Assembly (NCBI RefSeq): GCF_003056335.1
Contig: NZ_PYWA01000006.1
Location: forward strand, 277,788 to 341,787
Source: Paracoccus indicus
GTDB lineage: Bacteria; Pseudomonadota; Alphaproteobacteria; Rhodobacterales; Rhodobacteraceae
Length of the DNA: 64,000 nucleotides
Direction of reading: 5' to 3'
Of the stretch, positions 42,851 to 52,038 are shown in pieces. The translations under genes and the position numbers were made by a program. The notes under the pieces were generated by a model. It saw only the letters and a list, made by a program, of their open reading frames with translations, did not search any database and was not told the DNA's origin. Every line of letters starts with the position of its first letter. Positions within the stretch are counted from its first letter, which is position 1.

Positions 42851-43493
42851 ATACCTCGCGCGCCGCAGCGATGGCCCTGTTCAAGGCGGTCCGGTCCATC
42901 GCGCCCGCGTGGATTTGGCGCCCAACGATGAAGGCGGGTGTGCCTTGCAGGCCCAGAGCTGCCGCGTGCTGGCCATTTCGGTTGATCAGCCCGTCCCACC
43001 GGTCACGGTCCTGCCGGTAAGATGCCAAGAGAGCTTCTGGATCGAAGCCTGCCCGAGTCAATGTCCGGCGTACATCGTCGTCTGAAAGGCGAGCCGGGGT
43101 GGCCATCAGGGCTGCTTGCGCGGCGGTATAGTCGTCCGATGCGATCGCCCCTAACACCATCTGCGAGGCCATGATGGAAGAGCCGCCGAAGATCGGCCAA
43201 TCCTTCAAGATGAGCCGCACGTTCCCGTCGGCCTCGACCTCGGCCATCAGATCCGCATGACCGCGCTTGCAGAATGGACATTGGTAATCGAAGAATTCGG
43301 CCACGGTCACATCGCCCTGCGGATTGCCCAACACCGGCTGGTCGGGGTCGAACAAGACGGCTTGCACCTGTGGTTCCTTGCCAGAGTTATCGGCCGTGGA
43401 ATTCCCGATGAACCGGGTCAGACCGACGCCGCCCAAGGCAAGGATTCCAATGCCTGCGCCTCCTGCCAGAATGGCTCGACGGGTGGGGGTCAT
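42846..43493 (-). CDS. DsbA-family thiol oxidoreductase (Tat-like signal)
   Basis: Protein of 215 residues with a twin-Arg-like N-terminus (TPTRRAILAGGAGIGILALGGVG), then a DsbA thioredoxin fold with active site FFDYQCPFCKRGH and a cis-Pro loop GLQGTPAFIVG. It oxidises or isomerises periplasmic thiols. Overlap with the next L,D-transpeptidase gene by four bases indicates co-translation. Confidence 0.92.
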   Translation of the reverse strand: MTPTRRAILAGGAGIGILALGGVGLTRFIGNSTADNSGKEPQVQAVLFDPDQPVLGNPQGDVTVAEFFDYQCPFCKRGHADLMAEVEADGNVRLILKDWPIFGGSSIMASQMVLGAIASDDYTAAQAALMATPARLSDDDVRRTLTRAGFDPEALLASYRQDRDRWDGLINRNGQHAAALGLQGTPAFIVGRQIHAGAMDRTALNRAIAAAREVS

Positions 43494-44257
43494 GGTGTGC
43501 CTCCAGTAATGTCCGTGGTGTCATCTGTTGCCGTGACGGGCACCGGCCTGTGGATAGAACCGGGCGGCGTGGTCCCCATGCCCGACTGCGCCTGCGAGAG
43601 AACGATGACCTTGGCCATGCTGTCGGTGCGTTCGGCCAGATGAATGATGTCCTGATTGAACAGCCTGATGCAGCCAGCCGAGGAGGCTGTGCCGATGGAT
43701 TCCGGGTCCGGCGTGCCGTGGATGCGGTAGTAGGTATCACCACCCGAATTGTGGATGTACAGCGCCCGTGCGCCCATCGGGTTCATCAGCCCGCCATCGA
43801 CCCCATCCGCCGAGGGCCCGTACATTTCAGGGTTTTCGGCCAACATGCTGTCGGTCGGCGTCCATCGCGGCCAGTCGCGCTGATAGGGGGTATGCGCCTC
43901 TCCGGTAAAGCCATAGCCGGCAGCGCCCACGCCCACGGTATAGCGCATGGCGGTGTTGTCGGCCTGCACATGATACAGGCGCTTGGCATAAGGATCGACA
44001 ATGATCGTGCCGACCGGGTGATCGGTCCAATAAGGGACGACCTGACGCGCTTTGTCCTCGGTCAGGAGCGAGGGAGGAATGGCGGGCACGGTCAGATCCC
44101 CGTCGGGCTGGGCTGCATACATCGCCGCGGTGCCCGGGCTGACCGGAGCCGCGACCGGTGCCGTCGGCGCGGGATGAGGCGGCGTCGCAGGCTGACAGGC
44201 TGCCAAGGCCAACAAGGCCGTCCCGGCCAGCAGTGATTTCAAGTATCGCTTCATCAT
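43490..44257 (-). CDS. L,D-transpeptidase lipoprotein
   Basis: Protein of 255 residues with a lipoprotein signal (LLAGTALLALAACQPA; lipobox LAAC) and a YkuD domain containing YRIHGTPDPESIG and SSAGCIRL with the catalytic Cys. It would act on peptidoglycan from the outer leaflet of a membrane. Its catalytic Cys is sensitive to copper in homologues, which suits the Dsb/Scs-like neighbourhood. Followed by the DsbA-like gene with a four-base overlap. Confidence 0.92.
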   Translation of the reverse strand: MMKRYLKSLLAGTALLALAACQPATPPHPAPTAPVAAPVSPGTAAMYAAQPDGDLTVPAIPPSLLTEDKARQVVPYWTDHPVGTIIVDPYAKRLYHVQADNTAMRYTVGVGAAGYGFTGEAHTPYQRDWPRWTPTDSMLAENPEMYGPSADGVDGGLMNPMGARALYIHNSGGDTYYRIHGTPDPESIGTASSAGCIRLFNQDIIHLAERTDSMAKVIVLSQAQSGMGTTPPGSIHRPVPVTATDDTTDITGGTP

Positions 44258-45054
44258 GGCTCCCTTGCCGTCTCTATCAGGGCGCGCAGCGCGGCGCGCG
44301 AAATCTCTCCGGTATGAGCGCGGACCAGCGTGCCGTCCGCATCGAAGACCAGCGTGGTGGGCATGCCTACCGCACGCAGTCGGGCCATCAGATGGCTGCT
44401 GGGGTCGCGCAGCATGCCGTCCAGGGGCAAGTTCTCGGCGGCTAGAAAGGCAAAGATCTGGTCGGAGCGTTCACCCTGATTGGCGAAGATAAAATCAACC
44501 CCAGGCATCTGGGCGGCCAGATCGGTCATCATCGGCATCTCGCGTCGGCAGGGCGGACACCAGGTAGCCCACAGATTCAGCACGACCACCCGGTCGCGCC
44601 CGGCCAGTTGCATGGACGTACCGTCCAGCGCCAACAGTTCGATCATGGGAATGGTCATGGCCGGGCGCGGCAGGATCGATACCGCCGCCTGATGCGCCAC
44701 GCCGGTGATGGCGGCCGCCATCAGCAGCGGGCGCAGCACCGCTTGCCGCCCCCGCAGTGCCGCGAGGAGCAGCACGGCGCCGCCTGCAACCCAACCGGCA
44801 CGGGGCGTAAAACCGCCCTGCCAGACGGCCAGCGCGTCCAAGGGATCGCGGGCAAAATCACCCCAATGCGTGATCACGAACCCAGCCCGCGCGCCGATGA
44901 TCCATCCCAGCACCGCCCACATCGCCCAGGCATCCGCGCCTGTGGGACCACGCTTGGCCAGCAGCCCGACGAGGAGCGTAAACAGAAGGATTGCGCCGAT
45001 TGCAGCCAGCCGCCCGGCCTCGAAGACGAAAGGCCCGAGAGCGACCGCGTTCAT
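44254..45054 (-). CDS. Fusion of Lgt-like membrane domain and TlpA-type thioredoxin
   Basis: Protein of 266 residues. The first ~130 residues resemble the membrane core of prolipoprotein diacylglyceryl transferase (IIGARAGFVITHW, FARDPLDALAVWQGG), while residues ~145-266 form a TlpA thioredoxin with WATWCPPCRREMP and a cis-Pro loop VGMPTTLVF. Lgt-TlpA fusions of this sort occur in Scs-like clusters. The Lgt part may serve as a membrane anchor or electron conduit. It overlaps dsbD and the lipoprotein gene by four bases each. Confidence 0.85.
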   Translation of the reverse strand: MNAVALGPFVFEAGRLAAIGAILLFTLLVGLLAKRGPTGADAWAMWAVLGWIIGARAGFVITHWGDFARDPLDALAVWQGGFTPRAGWVAGGAVLLLAALRGRQAVLRPLLMAAAITGVAHQAAVSILPRPAMTIPMIELLALDGTSMQLAGRDRVVVLNLWATWCPPCRREMPMMTDLAAQMPGVDFIFANQGERSDQIFAFLAAENLPLDGMLRDPSSHLMARLRAVGMPTTLVFDADGTLVRAHTGEISRAALRALIETAREP

Positions 45055-46829
45055 GGCGCAACCTGCCGGACCGAAGACAGCAATTCTTCAGCGGCCATTT
45101 CGCCTATCAGGCGGCTGCCTTGGGCCTCGGTCCGGGCAGCGTCGACGAAGACCAACGTAGGCGGACCCGCTGCGGCCAGATCGGCCATCATGGCCTGCGT
45201 CTCGTCGGTAAAGTCGGTGACATCGACCTTAATGCGGACCAGATCCTGCATTGCGGCCATCACCTGCGGGTCGGTCATCGGGCCCCGCTCGATCGCCCGG
45301 CAGATCACGCACCAATCAGCGGTAACGTAAACCAGCGCAGGGCCGGGGGCCTGCAGCGCCTGCGTCAGCCCTGCTTGGGTCGTGACGGTCTGAAATGTCA
45401 GATCATCCTCGGCGGGGGCCTGCCTGCTGGCCAATGGGGCCAAGGGCCGCGCCGGATCATCCCCGCCCAAGGCCGCGCCAAGGCCCTGGACCAACCCGGC
45501 AAAGACCAGCAGCAGGCCAGCCGCCGCCGCCATCCGCACACCCCGGCCCGTCTTGGGCGACAGCCGGTCCAGCGCGCCGATGGCCACGCCGCATCCGGTC
45601 AACAGCGCGGCCCACAAGGCCAGCACGGCGGGCCCGGGCAGGATGCGCCCCGCCAGCCAGATTGCCAGCCCTAGGAAGACGACACCGAAGATCAGCTTCA
45701 CCCGCTCCATCCAGGCACCGCGGTGGGGCAGAACGGAGGGACCGAACGCCCCCACCGCCAGTAGCGGCACGCCCTGTCCCAGTCCAAGCGCGAACAAGGC
45801 CGCCGCGCCCAGAACAACATCGCCAGTCTGCGCGATATAGATCAGCGCACCGGCCAGGGGTGCCGTCACGCAGGGCCCCACGATCAGTGCCGATCCGAAG
45901 CCAAGCGCCGCCGCACCAATTAGCGAGCCGCCGCCACTTTGGCGCGCGGCCAAGCGTGCCTGCCAAGCAGCGGGCATCTGCATCTCGAACAGGCCGAACA
46001 TCGACAGGGCGAGCGTCACGAAGATCGCCGCGATCACCCCAATGGCGGCAGGCGATTGCAGCGCTGCCTGCAGGTTCGCGCCCGACCAGGCGGCCACCAG
46101 GCCAAGCAGGCCGAATGCCCCGGCCATCGCCACGACATATGCGCCGGTCAACGCCAGACCGCGCGCTGCCGTCAGCCCCGCGCCCTGCCGCGTCAGCATC
46201 CCTGCCACGATCGGCACCATCGGCAGCACGCAGGGCGTCAGCGAGAGCAGCAGTCCGAACCCGAAGAACCCGGCGATCACCAGCACCGCGCCGCCACGCC
46301 CCGCCAAGCCCGCGACGATCCCCTGATCCTGTGCCAGGGTAAGATCGGCCGATGCAGCCGGAGATGCTTGCAATCCGCCGTCGGCGGTCCATCCAGACAG
46401 ACCGCTGTCTAGGGGCGGTTCCGCAATGACCTGCCTGGACGCGTCCAGCGCGACCTTCTGGGGAGCATAGCAGATGCCGTCCTGCTGACAGCCCTGCCAG
46501 TACAGCGTCACTGGTCCTTGTGGCTCTGGAATGGTCGTGGTGACTGGCTCGCGATAAATCTCGTCCTGGCCCATCCACGGGTCATCGTAAATTTCGCCCT
46601 CGGGCAGGTCCAGCGGGATGGAACCGGTTTCTCCCTCGGCTAGGATCTTGCTGCGATACAGATAATAGCCTGGCTGGACGTCCCACTCGACCGTCAGGTT
46701 GCCCGTCCTATCGGGCGTCACCGTCAGCGTAAAGGCGTCAAGGGGATCCAAAGGGGCGCCTTGGGCCATCGCGGCCGGGGACTGGATCATCAAAGCGGTC
46801 AGGACCGCCATAAGAATACGTGTCATCAT
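45051..46829 (-). CDS. dsbD: Thiol:disulfide interchange protein DsbD
   Basis: Protein of 592 residues: signal peptide, N-terminal DsbD-alpha domain with the redox Cys pair in CQQDGICYAP, central eight-helix transporter with TPCVLPMVPIVAG and a second Cys (GPCVTAPLAG), and a C-terminal thioredoxin with ADWCVICRAIERG. It moves reducing power from cytoplasmic thioredoxin to periplasmic thiols, here probably for the TlpA/DsbA-like proteins and cytochrome c maturation. Site T1 is immediately upstream. Confidence 0.94.
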   Translation of the reverse strand: MMTRILMAVLTALMIQSPAAMAQGAPLDPLDAFTLTVTPDRTGNLTVEWDVQPGYYLYRSKILAEGETGSIPLDLPEGEIYDDPWMGQDEIYREPVTTTIPEPQGPVTLYWQGCQQDGICYAPQKVALDASRQVIAEPPLDSGLSGWTADGGLQASPAASADLTLAQDQGIVAGLAGRGGAVLVIAGFFGFGLLLSLTPCVLPMVPIVAGMLTRQGAGLTAARGLALTGAYVVAMAGAFGLLGLVAAWSGANLQAALQSPAAIGVIAAIFVTLALSMFGLFEMQMPAAWQARLAARQSGGGSLIGAAALGFGSALIVGPCVTAPLAGALIYIAQTGDVVLGAAALFALGLGQGVPLLAVGAFGPSVLPHRGAWMERVKLIFGVVFLGLAIWLAGRILPGPAVLALWAALLTGCGVAIGALDRLSPKTGRGVRMAAAAGLLLVFAGLVQGLGAALGGDDPARPLAPLASRQAPAEDDLTFQTVTTQAGLTQALQAPGPALVYVTADWCVICRAIERGPMTDPQVMAAMQDLVRIKVDVTDFTDETQAMMADLAAAGPPTLVFVDAARTEAQGSRLIGEMAAEELLSSVRQVAP

Positions 46830-46853
46830 GACACCGCATCTGGAAAGACAAGC

Positions 46854-46869
46854 TTAAGTCAGCCTTAAG
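46854..46869. promoter_or_regulatory. TTAAG-N6-TTAAG direct repeat, site T1
   Basis: GCTTAAGTCAGCCTTAAGG with TTAAG at 46854-46858 and 46865-46869. It lies in the 84-base space between divergent dsbD and the response regulator gene. The 11-bp period puts both half-sites on one face of DNA, as for OmpR/PhoB dimers. Likely autoregulation. Confidence 0.7.
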
Positions 46870-46913
46870 GTGAATGCACGAAACCGACAGCCTGACCGTT
46901 TGAGAGGACAATT

Positions 46914-47576
46914 ATGCGATTGTTGATCGTCGAAGATGACCCGGTCCTGTCAGACGGGCTGAGCGTGGGATTGGGCCTTTCGGGTTTCACTGCTGATCCG
47001 GTGGGGACGCTGGCCGACGCGCGCGCGGCGCTGCGCGACAGCGATTTCGCGGCGATGGTGCTGGACGTGATGTTGCCTGATGGTATGGGAACGACCCTGC
47101 TGGCCGAGATGCGCGCATCTGGAAACACCATGCCGGTCCTGCTGCTGACCGCCCGTGACCGAGTGCGCGACAGGATCGAGGGGCTTGACGCAGGTGCCGA
47201 CGATTATCTGGGCAAGCCTTTCGATCTGGACGAACTGGCGGCCCGGCTGCGCGCGATGATGCGCCGGGATCAGGGGAGGGCCAGCGCGCTGCTGCATTGG
47301 AACGGCGTCGATCTGGATCCTGCGGCCTTGACCGCCACCCGCGACGGGGTGGCCCTGCGTCTGTCGCGGCGGGAATTCGCAATCCTACACGCACTGATAG
47401 AAAACCCGGGCCGTATCTTGTCGCGCGGTCAGCTGGAGGAGCGCCTGTATGGATGGCAGGAGGATGTCGAAAGCAACACGGTCGAGGTGCATGTCCACCA
47501 CCTGCGCGCCAAGCTGGGCCGCGAGATGATCCAGACCGTGCGCGGTGTGGGCTATCGCGCCGCCGGAGCGACATAA
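46914..47576 (+). CDS. OmpR/PhoB family response regulator
   Basis: Protein of 220 residues. Receiver domain with acidic pocket IVEDD, phospho-acceptor Asp in LDVMLPDG and Lys in LGKPFDLDE; winged-helix C-terminal domain with ALRLSRREFAIL-like (GVALRLSRREFAIL) and VEVHVHHLRAKLG. It forms a two-component system with the kinase that starts inside its stop codon (TAATG). Presumed to bind the TTAAG repeats at T1-T4. Confidence 0.93.
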   Translation: MRLLIVEDDPVLSDGLSVGLGLSGFTADPVGTLADARAALRDSDFAAMVLDVMLPDGMGTTLLAEMRASGNTMPVLLLTARDRVRDRIEGLDAGADDYLGKPFDLDELAARLRAMMRRDQGRASALLHWNGVDLDPAALTATRDGVALRLSRREFAILHALIENPGRILSRGQLEERLYGWQEDVESNTVEVHVHHLRAKLGREMIQTVRGVGYRAAGAT

Positions 47577-48913
47577 TGTCGATTCGTCTTCGCCTGTTCC
47601 TGATCCTGACCTTGGCGACCAGCGCCATTTGGCTGTCGGCGGCGCTGTGGATCAACGGATCCACCCGCGCACAGGTCGAACGTGTGCTAGACGCCCGGTT
47701 GGCTGAAGCGGCAAACATGGTCAGCTCGCTGATCTCGGATCAGCGGATCGCAGTGGCAGGGGGGCCACCGGCCACTATTTCGATGCCGGCTGATCCAGAC
47801 TATTCACGGCAACTTTCGTGCCAGATCTGGTCGCTGCGTGGTGATCTGGTCGGGGCGTCATCGGGCGCGCCGGGGGCGCAACTGGCGGTCGAGGAGGGTT
47901 TCAGTACGACCATGATCGACGGTGTTCCCTGGCGTGTCTATGCCGTCCACAACGATGCGCTTGGGGTGCGGGTGATGGTTGGCGACCGGATGCAGGTCCG
48001 CGACCGACTGGTGAGCGGAGTAGTAGCGGGGCTACTTTGGCCGCTGGCCGTTATTTTTCCGGCGCTTGCAGTGTTGATCTGGATCAGCGTGGGGCGCGGG
48101 CTGGCCCCCCTGGCGCAGCTGGAAGCGGCCCTGCGCGCGCGCAATCCTGACGATCTTCAGCCCTTGCCCGATACACGCGATCCCCGAGAGATCCGCCCCG
48201 TGCGTCGTGCACTGAACAGCCTGTTCGGGAGGCTGGATCAAGTCCGCCGAACCGAACGCGACTTTACCGCCTTTGCCGCACATGAATTGAAGACGCCTTT
48301 GGCAGGTCTGCGGATGCAGGCGCAGATCGCGCAGCGTGCAACCGATCCGGCCACACGCGACCGCGCACTGGCTGCCATCGCCACATCCGTGGATCGCAGC
48401 GATCGCATGGTGCGCCAGCTTTTGGATCTGGCCGCCATCGATCACGAGGCGACCCCGGCCGAAAATCTCGACCCCGCAACACTTCTTGCCGAGATTGCCC
48501 AAGGTGCCGATATGCAGGCTGTGGGTGCGCGGGTGCATCTGCTGACCAGGGCGGAGGACGCTCCGGTCCTTCATGCCCCGCGTGTCCTTATACAAAGCGC
48601 CTTGCGCAATCTGGTCGAGAACGCGATCCAGCATTCGCCATGCGGAGGTACCGTCACCGTGACGGCGTCCACACGGTCGGGCGGATTGCGTTTTACCGTA
48701 ACTGATCAGGGTCAGGGCATTGCCCCCGAGGATCATGCCCGCGTGACAGAACGCTTCTGGCGCGGCACCAGAACGTCGGCTCAGGGCAGTGGTCTGGGCC
48801 TGTCCATCACCGCGGCCGCCGTCACCCGCATGGGCGGAAGCCTTCATTTCGGACAGGCGCGCAAAGGCCAATCCATCTGGATCGATCTGCCATCTGGGCC
48901 ATCGGCACCCTAA
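47576..48913 (+). CDS. Sensor histidine kinase
   Basis: Protein of 445 residues with an N-terminal membrane helix, a ~130-residue periplasmic region, a second helix near 150-175, a HAMP-like segment, H-box FAAHELKTPLAGLRMQ with the phospho-His, N-box LRNLVENAIQHS and G boxes VTDQGQGIAPE and GSGLGLSI. It senses a periplasmic cue, as yet unknown (copper or thiol redox are plausible given the neighbours). Confidence 0.92.
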   Translation: MSIRLRLFLILTLATSAIWLSAALWINGSTRAQVERVLDARLAEAANMVSSLISDQRIAVAGGPPATISMPADPDYSRQLSCQIWSLRGDLVGASSGAPGAQLAVEEGFSTTMIDGVPWRVYAVHNDALGVRVMVGDRMQVRDRLVSGVVAGLLWPLAVIFPALAVLIWISVGRGLAPLAQLEAALRARNPDDLQPLPDTRDPREIRPVRRALNSLFGRLDQVRRTERDFTAFAAHELKTPLAGLRMQAQIAQRATDPATRDRALAAIATSVDRSDRMVRQLLDLAAIDHEATPAENLDPATLLAEIAQGADMQAVGARVHLLTRAEDAPVLHAPRVLIQSALRNLVENAIQHSPCGGTVTVTASTRSGGLRFTVTDQGQGIAPEDHARVTERFWRGTRTSAQGSGLGLSITAAAVTRMGGSLHFGQARKGQSIWIDLPSGPSAP

Positions 48914-50340
48914 ACGATGCGAATGCGCCCCGGCCGAACTTGGGTCTTCGCGCCAAACCAAGACATCAGGGCAGCAACGGCTGCAACCCCTGTCTTCCGG
49001 CGGTTTCTGCCGTAACGGGCAGGAACACCCTGCTGGGTCACGAAGGCCGCACGGTAGGTCGTTTTCGGATCCAGGCGATCATTGTCAGGGCCGAAAGCCT
49101 GTTCGATCCGATGTCCGACGGGGTTTTCGAGTTTCACGACAAAGCTCAGACCACAAAACCGTTTAACGTATCCGCCACGCTGGTTGAAAGGGTCGCAGGC
49201 GAAGGTCGCCTCCAGATTGTCTTCCATCATCGCGATGATCTCGGCCCCTGTCAGATCGACAGTTTCAACGGGAGGGGCGGTGGGGATGATACACCACAGA
49301 TCATGCAGCGTGACGGGCCCGATCGGGATCGGAGCCCCATAGCGCCAGCCGTTTGAAAACGCGATCCTGGTGTCCGCGGCCTGCGCGATCGCCGCCAGAA
49401 GGACGTCGTCCATCGGTGCGTCAAGACATGTACCCCGGTGTAGGATCTTGTCAGTCGTGCCGACGATCTGCGCGCGCATGCCCGCCACCGGGGCTATCGC
49501 TTGCGCGACAAGTTCCGCCACGTCGGGATCTTCAGCAATATCTGTACTAATGGGGATCAGACGGTGGTCGTACTCCGTGATGCTGCCGTTTCCAATCGTC
49601 AGGTCAAGGCGGCCGAGGAAACTTCCATGGCAACCTGACTGCATGATGATCGTATCATTGACCACCCAGGGTTTTTCCAGCCGATTGTGCGTATGCCCCG
49701 ACAGGATCACATCAAGCCCATCCACTGCCTTTGCCAAGGCGCAATCCTGCGGCAGACCGAGATGAGACAGAACAACGATCAGATCACAGCCAGCGGCGCG
49801 CAAATTTGCGGCATGTGCGCGGGCTTCTTCGATGCCATCGGTAAAACGCAGGCCCTCAGAAAAAGAGGGCGGCATCGTCTTGTCCAAAATCGTTGCGGCC
49901 AAGCCGATCACGCCTATCGAAAGTTTGTCGGCGCGACAGACAGTTGTGGCCTGGAAATGCGGTCCCGCTTCCGTCACCGCGTGACAGTTCGCCGCCAGGA
50001 AAGGATAGGTCAGCATCTCTGCAAGATGCGCTGTCTGCAGTGGACCATAGGCGAAATCCCAATGCCCTGTCATGGCAGACAGGCCCAAGGCGTTCAGGAC
50101 AGGCACCGCCACCTCACCTCTGCTGAGCGCAAGCGCAGGTGTCCCGTGAAAGGTGTCTCCGTTGTCAAAGGCCAGCACCGAACCTGGTGCCTCCATTCTT
50201 GCCGTATTCAGCACTTCTGCGATGCGGGCGAACCCGCCCAAAATCGACAGGGCCGGGCCGTCGGGCGTCCAAGACAACTCTGGATGCGCCTCAAGATAAC
50301 CATGAGTGTCATTCAGCTGAAACAAGGTCACTTTTGACAT
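48910..50340 (-). CDS. SoxB-like metallophosphoesterase/5'-nucleotidase without signal peptide
   Basis: Protein of 476 residues in two domains: a calcineurin-like N-terminal domain with LNDTHG, DNGDTF, TGHWDFAYG, VVLSHLG and LSGHTHN, then a 5'-nucleotidase C-terminal domain from about 290. The GHWDF box, in place of the usual GNHEF, is what I remember for SoxB thiosulfohydrolases. No Sec or Tat signal is visible, although SoxB is periplasmic. It is divergent from the CcoS-CcoN gene across site T3. Function could be thiosulfate-related or nucleotidase; context favours the first. Confidence 0.8.
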   Translation of the reverse strand: MSKVTLFQLNDTHGYLEAHPELSWTPDGPALSILGGFARIAEVLNTARMEAPGSVLAFDNGDTFHGTPALALSRGEVAVPVLNALGLSAMTGHWDFAYGPLQTAHLAEMLTYPFLAANCHAVTEAGPHFQATTVCRADKLSIGVIGLAATILDKTMPPSFSEGLRFTDGIEEARAHAANLRAAGCDLIVVLSHLGLPQDCALAKAVDGLDVILSGHTHNRLEKPWVVNDTIIMQSGCHGSFLGRLDLTIGNGSITEYDHRLIPISTDIAEDPDVAELVAQAIAPVAGMRAQIVGTTDKILHRGTCLDAPMDDVLLAAIAQAADTRIAFSNGWRYGAPIPIGPVTLHDLWCIIPTAPPVETVDLTGAEIIAMMEDNLEATFACDPFNQRGGYVKRFCGLSFVVKLENPVGHRIEQAFGPDNDRLDPKTTYRAAFVTQQGVPARYGRNRRKTGVAAVAALMSWFGAKTQVRPGRIRIV

Positions 50341-50386
50341 GAGGGGATCCTGTTTGACGCGATGGATCGCTTCGGAACGGAGAACC

Positions 50387-50402
50387 TTAAGACAGCCTTA
50401 AG
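50387..50402. promoter_or_regulatory. TTAAG-N6-TTAAG direct repeat, site T3
   Basis: CCTTAAGACAGCCTTAAGG with TTAAG at 50387-50391 and 50398-50402, between the divergent SoxB-like and CcoS-CcoN genes. Spacing and core agree with T1, T2 and T4 (consensus TTAAGNCAGCSTTAAGG). Confidence 0.7.
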
Positions 50403-50460
50403 GAAAGGGGCAAAGGAAGGAGTTTAAGTCTGCATTCTGTTCCGCTCCGGAGATCGTGTT

Positions 50461-52038
50461 TTGCCTCTCACTCTTGGACTTCTGCTGTCACTCAGCTTCG
50501 TGGTGTCCCTTGCGGCGCTGGCATTTTTGATCTGGGCGATCTCAAACCGCCAGATCACCGTCGATCAGGGCGATGCCGAGACGATCTTTCGGGACGGAGA
50601 GCAGGGGCATATCGACAACCAGGGCACCGAACATGGCGATGCCAAGATGCGCTATCATTTTGATCCGGTAAGGGCGGGGATCGACGCGGTTTCGGCGCGT
50701 CCGGTGATCGTCCTGCTGGGAACGGCGACAGTGTGGCTGGTGCTTGGGTCGATTTTTGGTGTGATGGCATCGCTGAAGTTGCACTGGCCTGATTGGCTGA
50801 ACCAGTCCGCACCGCTGACCTTCGGCCGCATGCGTACGCTGCACCTCAATCTCGTGATCTATGGCTGGCTGTCGTTGTCGGGTCTGGCCACGGTGATGTG
50901 GATCACGCCGCGGATCTTCCACGTGCCTTTGAAAAGTCCCCGGCTGGTACTGGTGGGGGCAGTCCTGTGGAACATTGCCGTTGCGCTTGGGGGTCTGGCC
51001 ATCGCCAGCGGTTGGACCGATGGCGAGGAATGGCTGGAAATCCCGTGGCAGATTGACATGCTTTTGGCTGTTGCGGGGGCATGCTTCATTGCGCCGCTGG
51101 TCCGCACCACGCGGGCTCGCGATGTCCACCACATCTACGTGTCGGGATGGTATTTTCTGGCGGCGATCCTGTGGTTTCCGGTGCTGTTCGTCGTGGCCAA
51201 CATCCCCGGCCTTCATTCCGGCGTCGAAGAGGCGACGGTCAACTGGTGGTTCGCCCATAACGTGCTGGGCCTGTGGCTGACGCCGCTTGGGGTGGGCACA
51301 GCCTATTACCTGATCCCCAAGATCATCGGACGGCCGATCTACAGCTATGCGGTATCGCTTCTGGGCTTCTGGGGGTTGGCGCTATTCTACAGCCAAGTGG
51401 GGATCCACCATCTGATTGGCGGACCGGTCCCCACCTGGGTCGTGACCCTGTCGGTCGTCCATTCAGTGATGATGTTCCTGCCGGTGATCGCTGTGGCCAT
51501 CAACCAGCATGTCACGGTCGCGCAGAACTTGTGGGCGCTCAAGGAATCCGTGCCGCTGCGGTTCATCTCGTTCGGGGCTCTGATGTACACGATGGCGTCT
51601 TTCCAAGGCTCAATCGAGGCGCTGCGCTCGGTCAATTCGATCACGCACTTCACCCATTACACCGTCGCCCATGCGCATCTTGGGGCTTATGCCTTCGTGT
51701 CGCTGGTGATGTTCGGATCAGCCTATTACATTCTTCCCCGCGCCACGGGGCGGGCCTTTCCCTGGCCGGGATTACTGAAGCTTCATTTCTGGTTGGTGGT
51801 CATAGGCTTTGGGATCTACTTCTTTTCCCTCACGATCGGCGGGGTCCTGCAGGGGCTGTCCATGCTGGATGCCACGCGACCTTTCTCGGAATCGGTCGAA
51901 CTGATGAAGCCCTATCTTGAAGCGCGTAGCGTCGGCGGCACGCTCATGACGTTCGGACATCTTGTCTTTGCCCTGAACCTGCTGGGGCTGGCGTTTTATG
52001 CATCCACGCGCGCGCAAAACACGGTGGCTGCAGAATGA
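50461..52038 (+). CDS. ccoN: cbb3-type oxidase subunit I with N-terminal CcoS-like fusion
   Basis: Protein of 525 residues. Residues ~1-45 resemble the assembly protein CcoS (FLIWAISNRQITVDQGDAETIF); from ~70 the CcoN oxidase core follows with heme ligands in RTLHLNLVIYGW, VNWWFAHNVLGLWLTP, GIHHLIGGPVP (CuB His pair) and HFTHYTVAHAHLG. It reduces oxygen using heme b3-CuB in the inner membrane. The start is TTG 50461 with GGAGA upstream; the next ATG would remove the CcoS-like part. Confidence 0.9.
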   Translation: MPLTLGLLLSLSFVVSLAALAFLIWAISNRQITVDQGDAETIFRDGEQGHIDNQGTEHGDAKMRYHFDPVRAGIDAVSARPVIVLLGTATVWLVLGSIFGVMASLKLHWPDWLNQSAPLTFGRMRTLHLNLVIYGWLSLSGLATVMWITPRIFHVPLKSPRLVLVGAVLWNIAVALGGLAIASGWTDGEEWLEIPWQIDMLLAVAGACFIAPLVRTTRARDVHHIYVSGWYFLAAILWFPVLFVVANIPGLHSGVEEATVNWWFAHNVLGLWLTPLGVGTAYYLIPKIIGRPIYSYAVSLLGFWGLALFYSQVGIHHLIGGPVPTWVVTLSVVHSVMMFLPVIAVAINQHVTVAQNLWALKESVPLRFISFGALMYTMASFQGSIEALRSVNSITHFTHYTVAHAHLGAYAFVSLVMFGSAYYILPRATGRAFPWPGLLKLHFWLVVIGFGIYFFSLTIGGVLQGLSMLDATRPFSESVELMKPYLEARSVGGTLMTFGHLVFALNLLGLAFYASTRAQNTVAAE

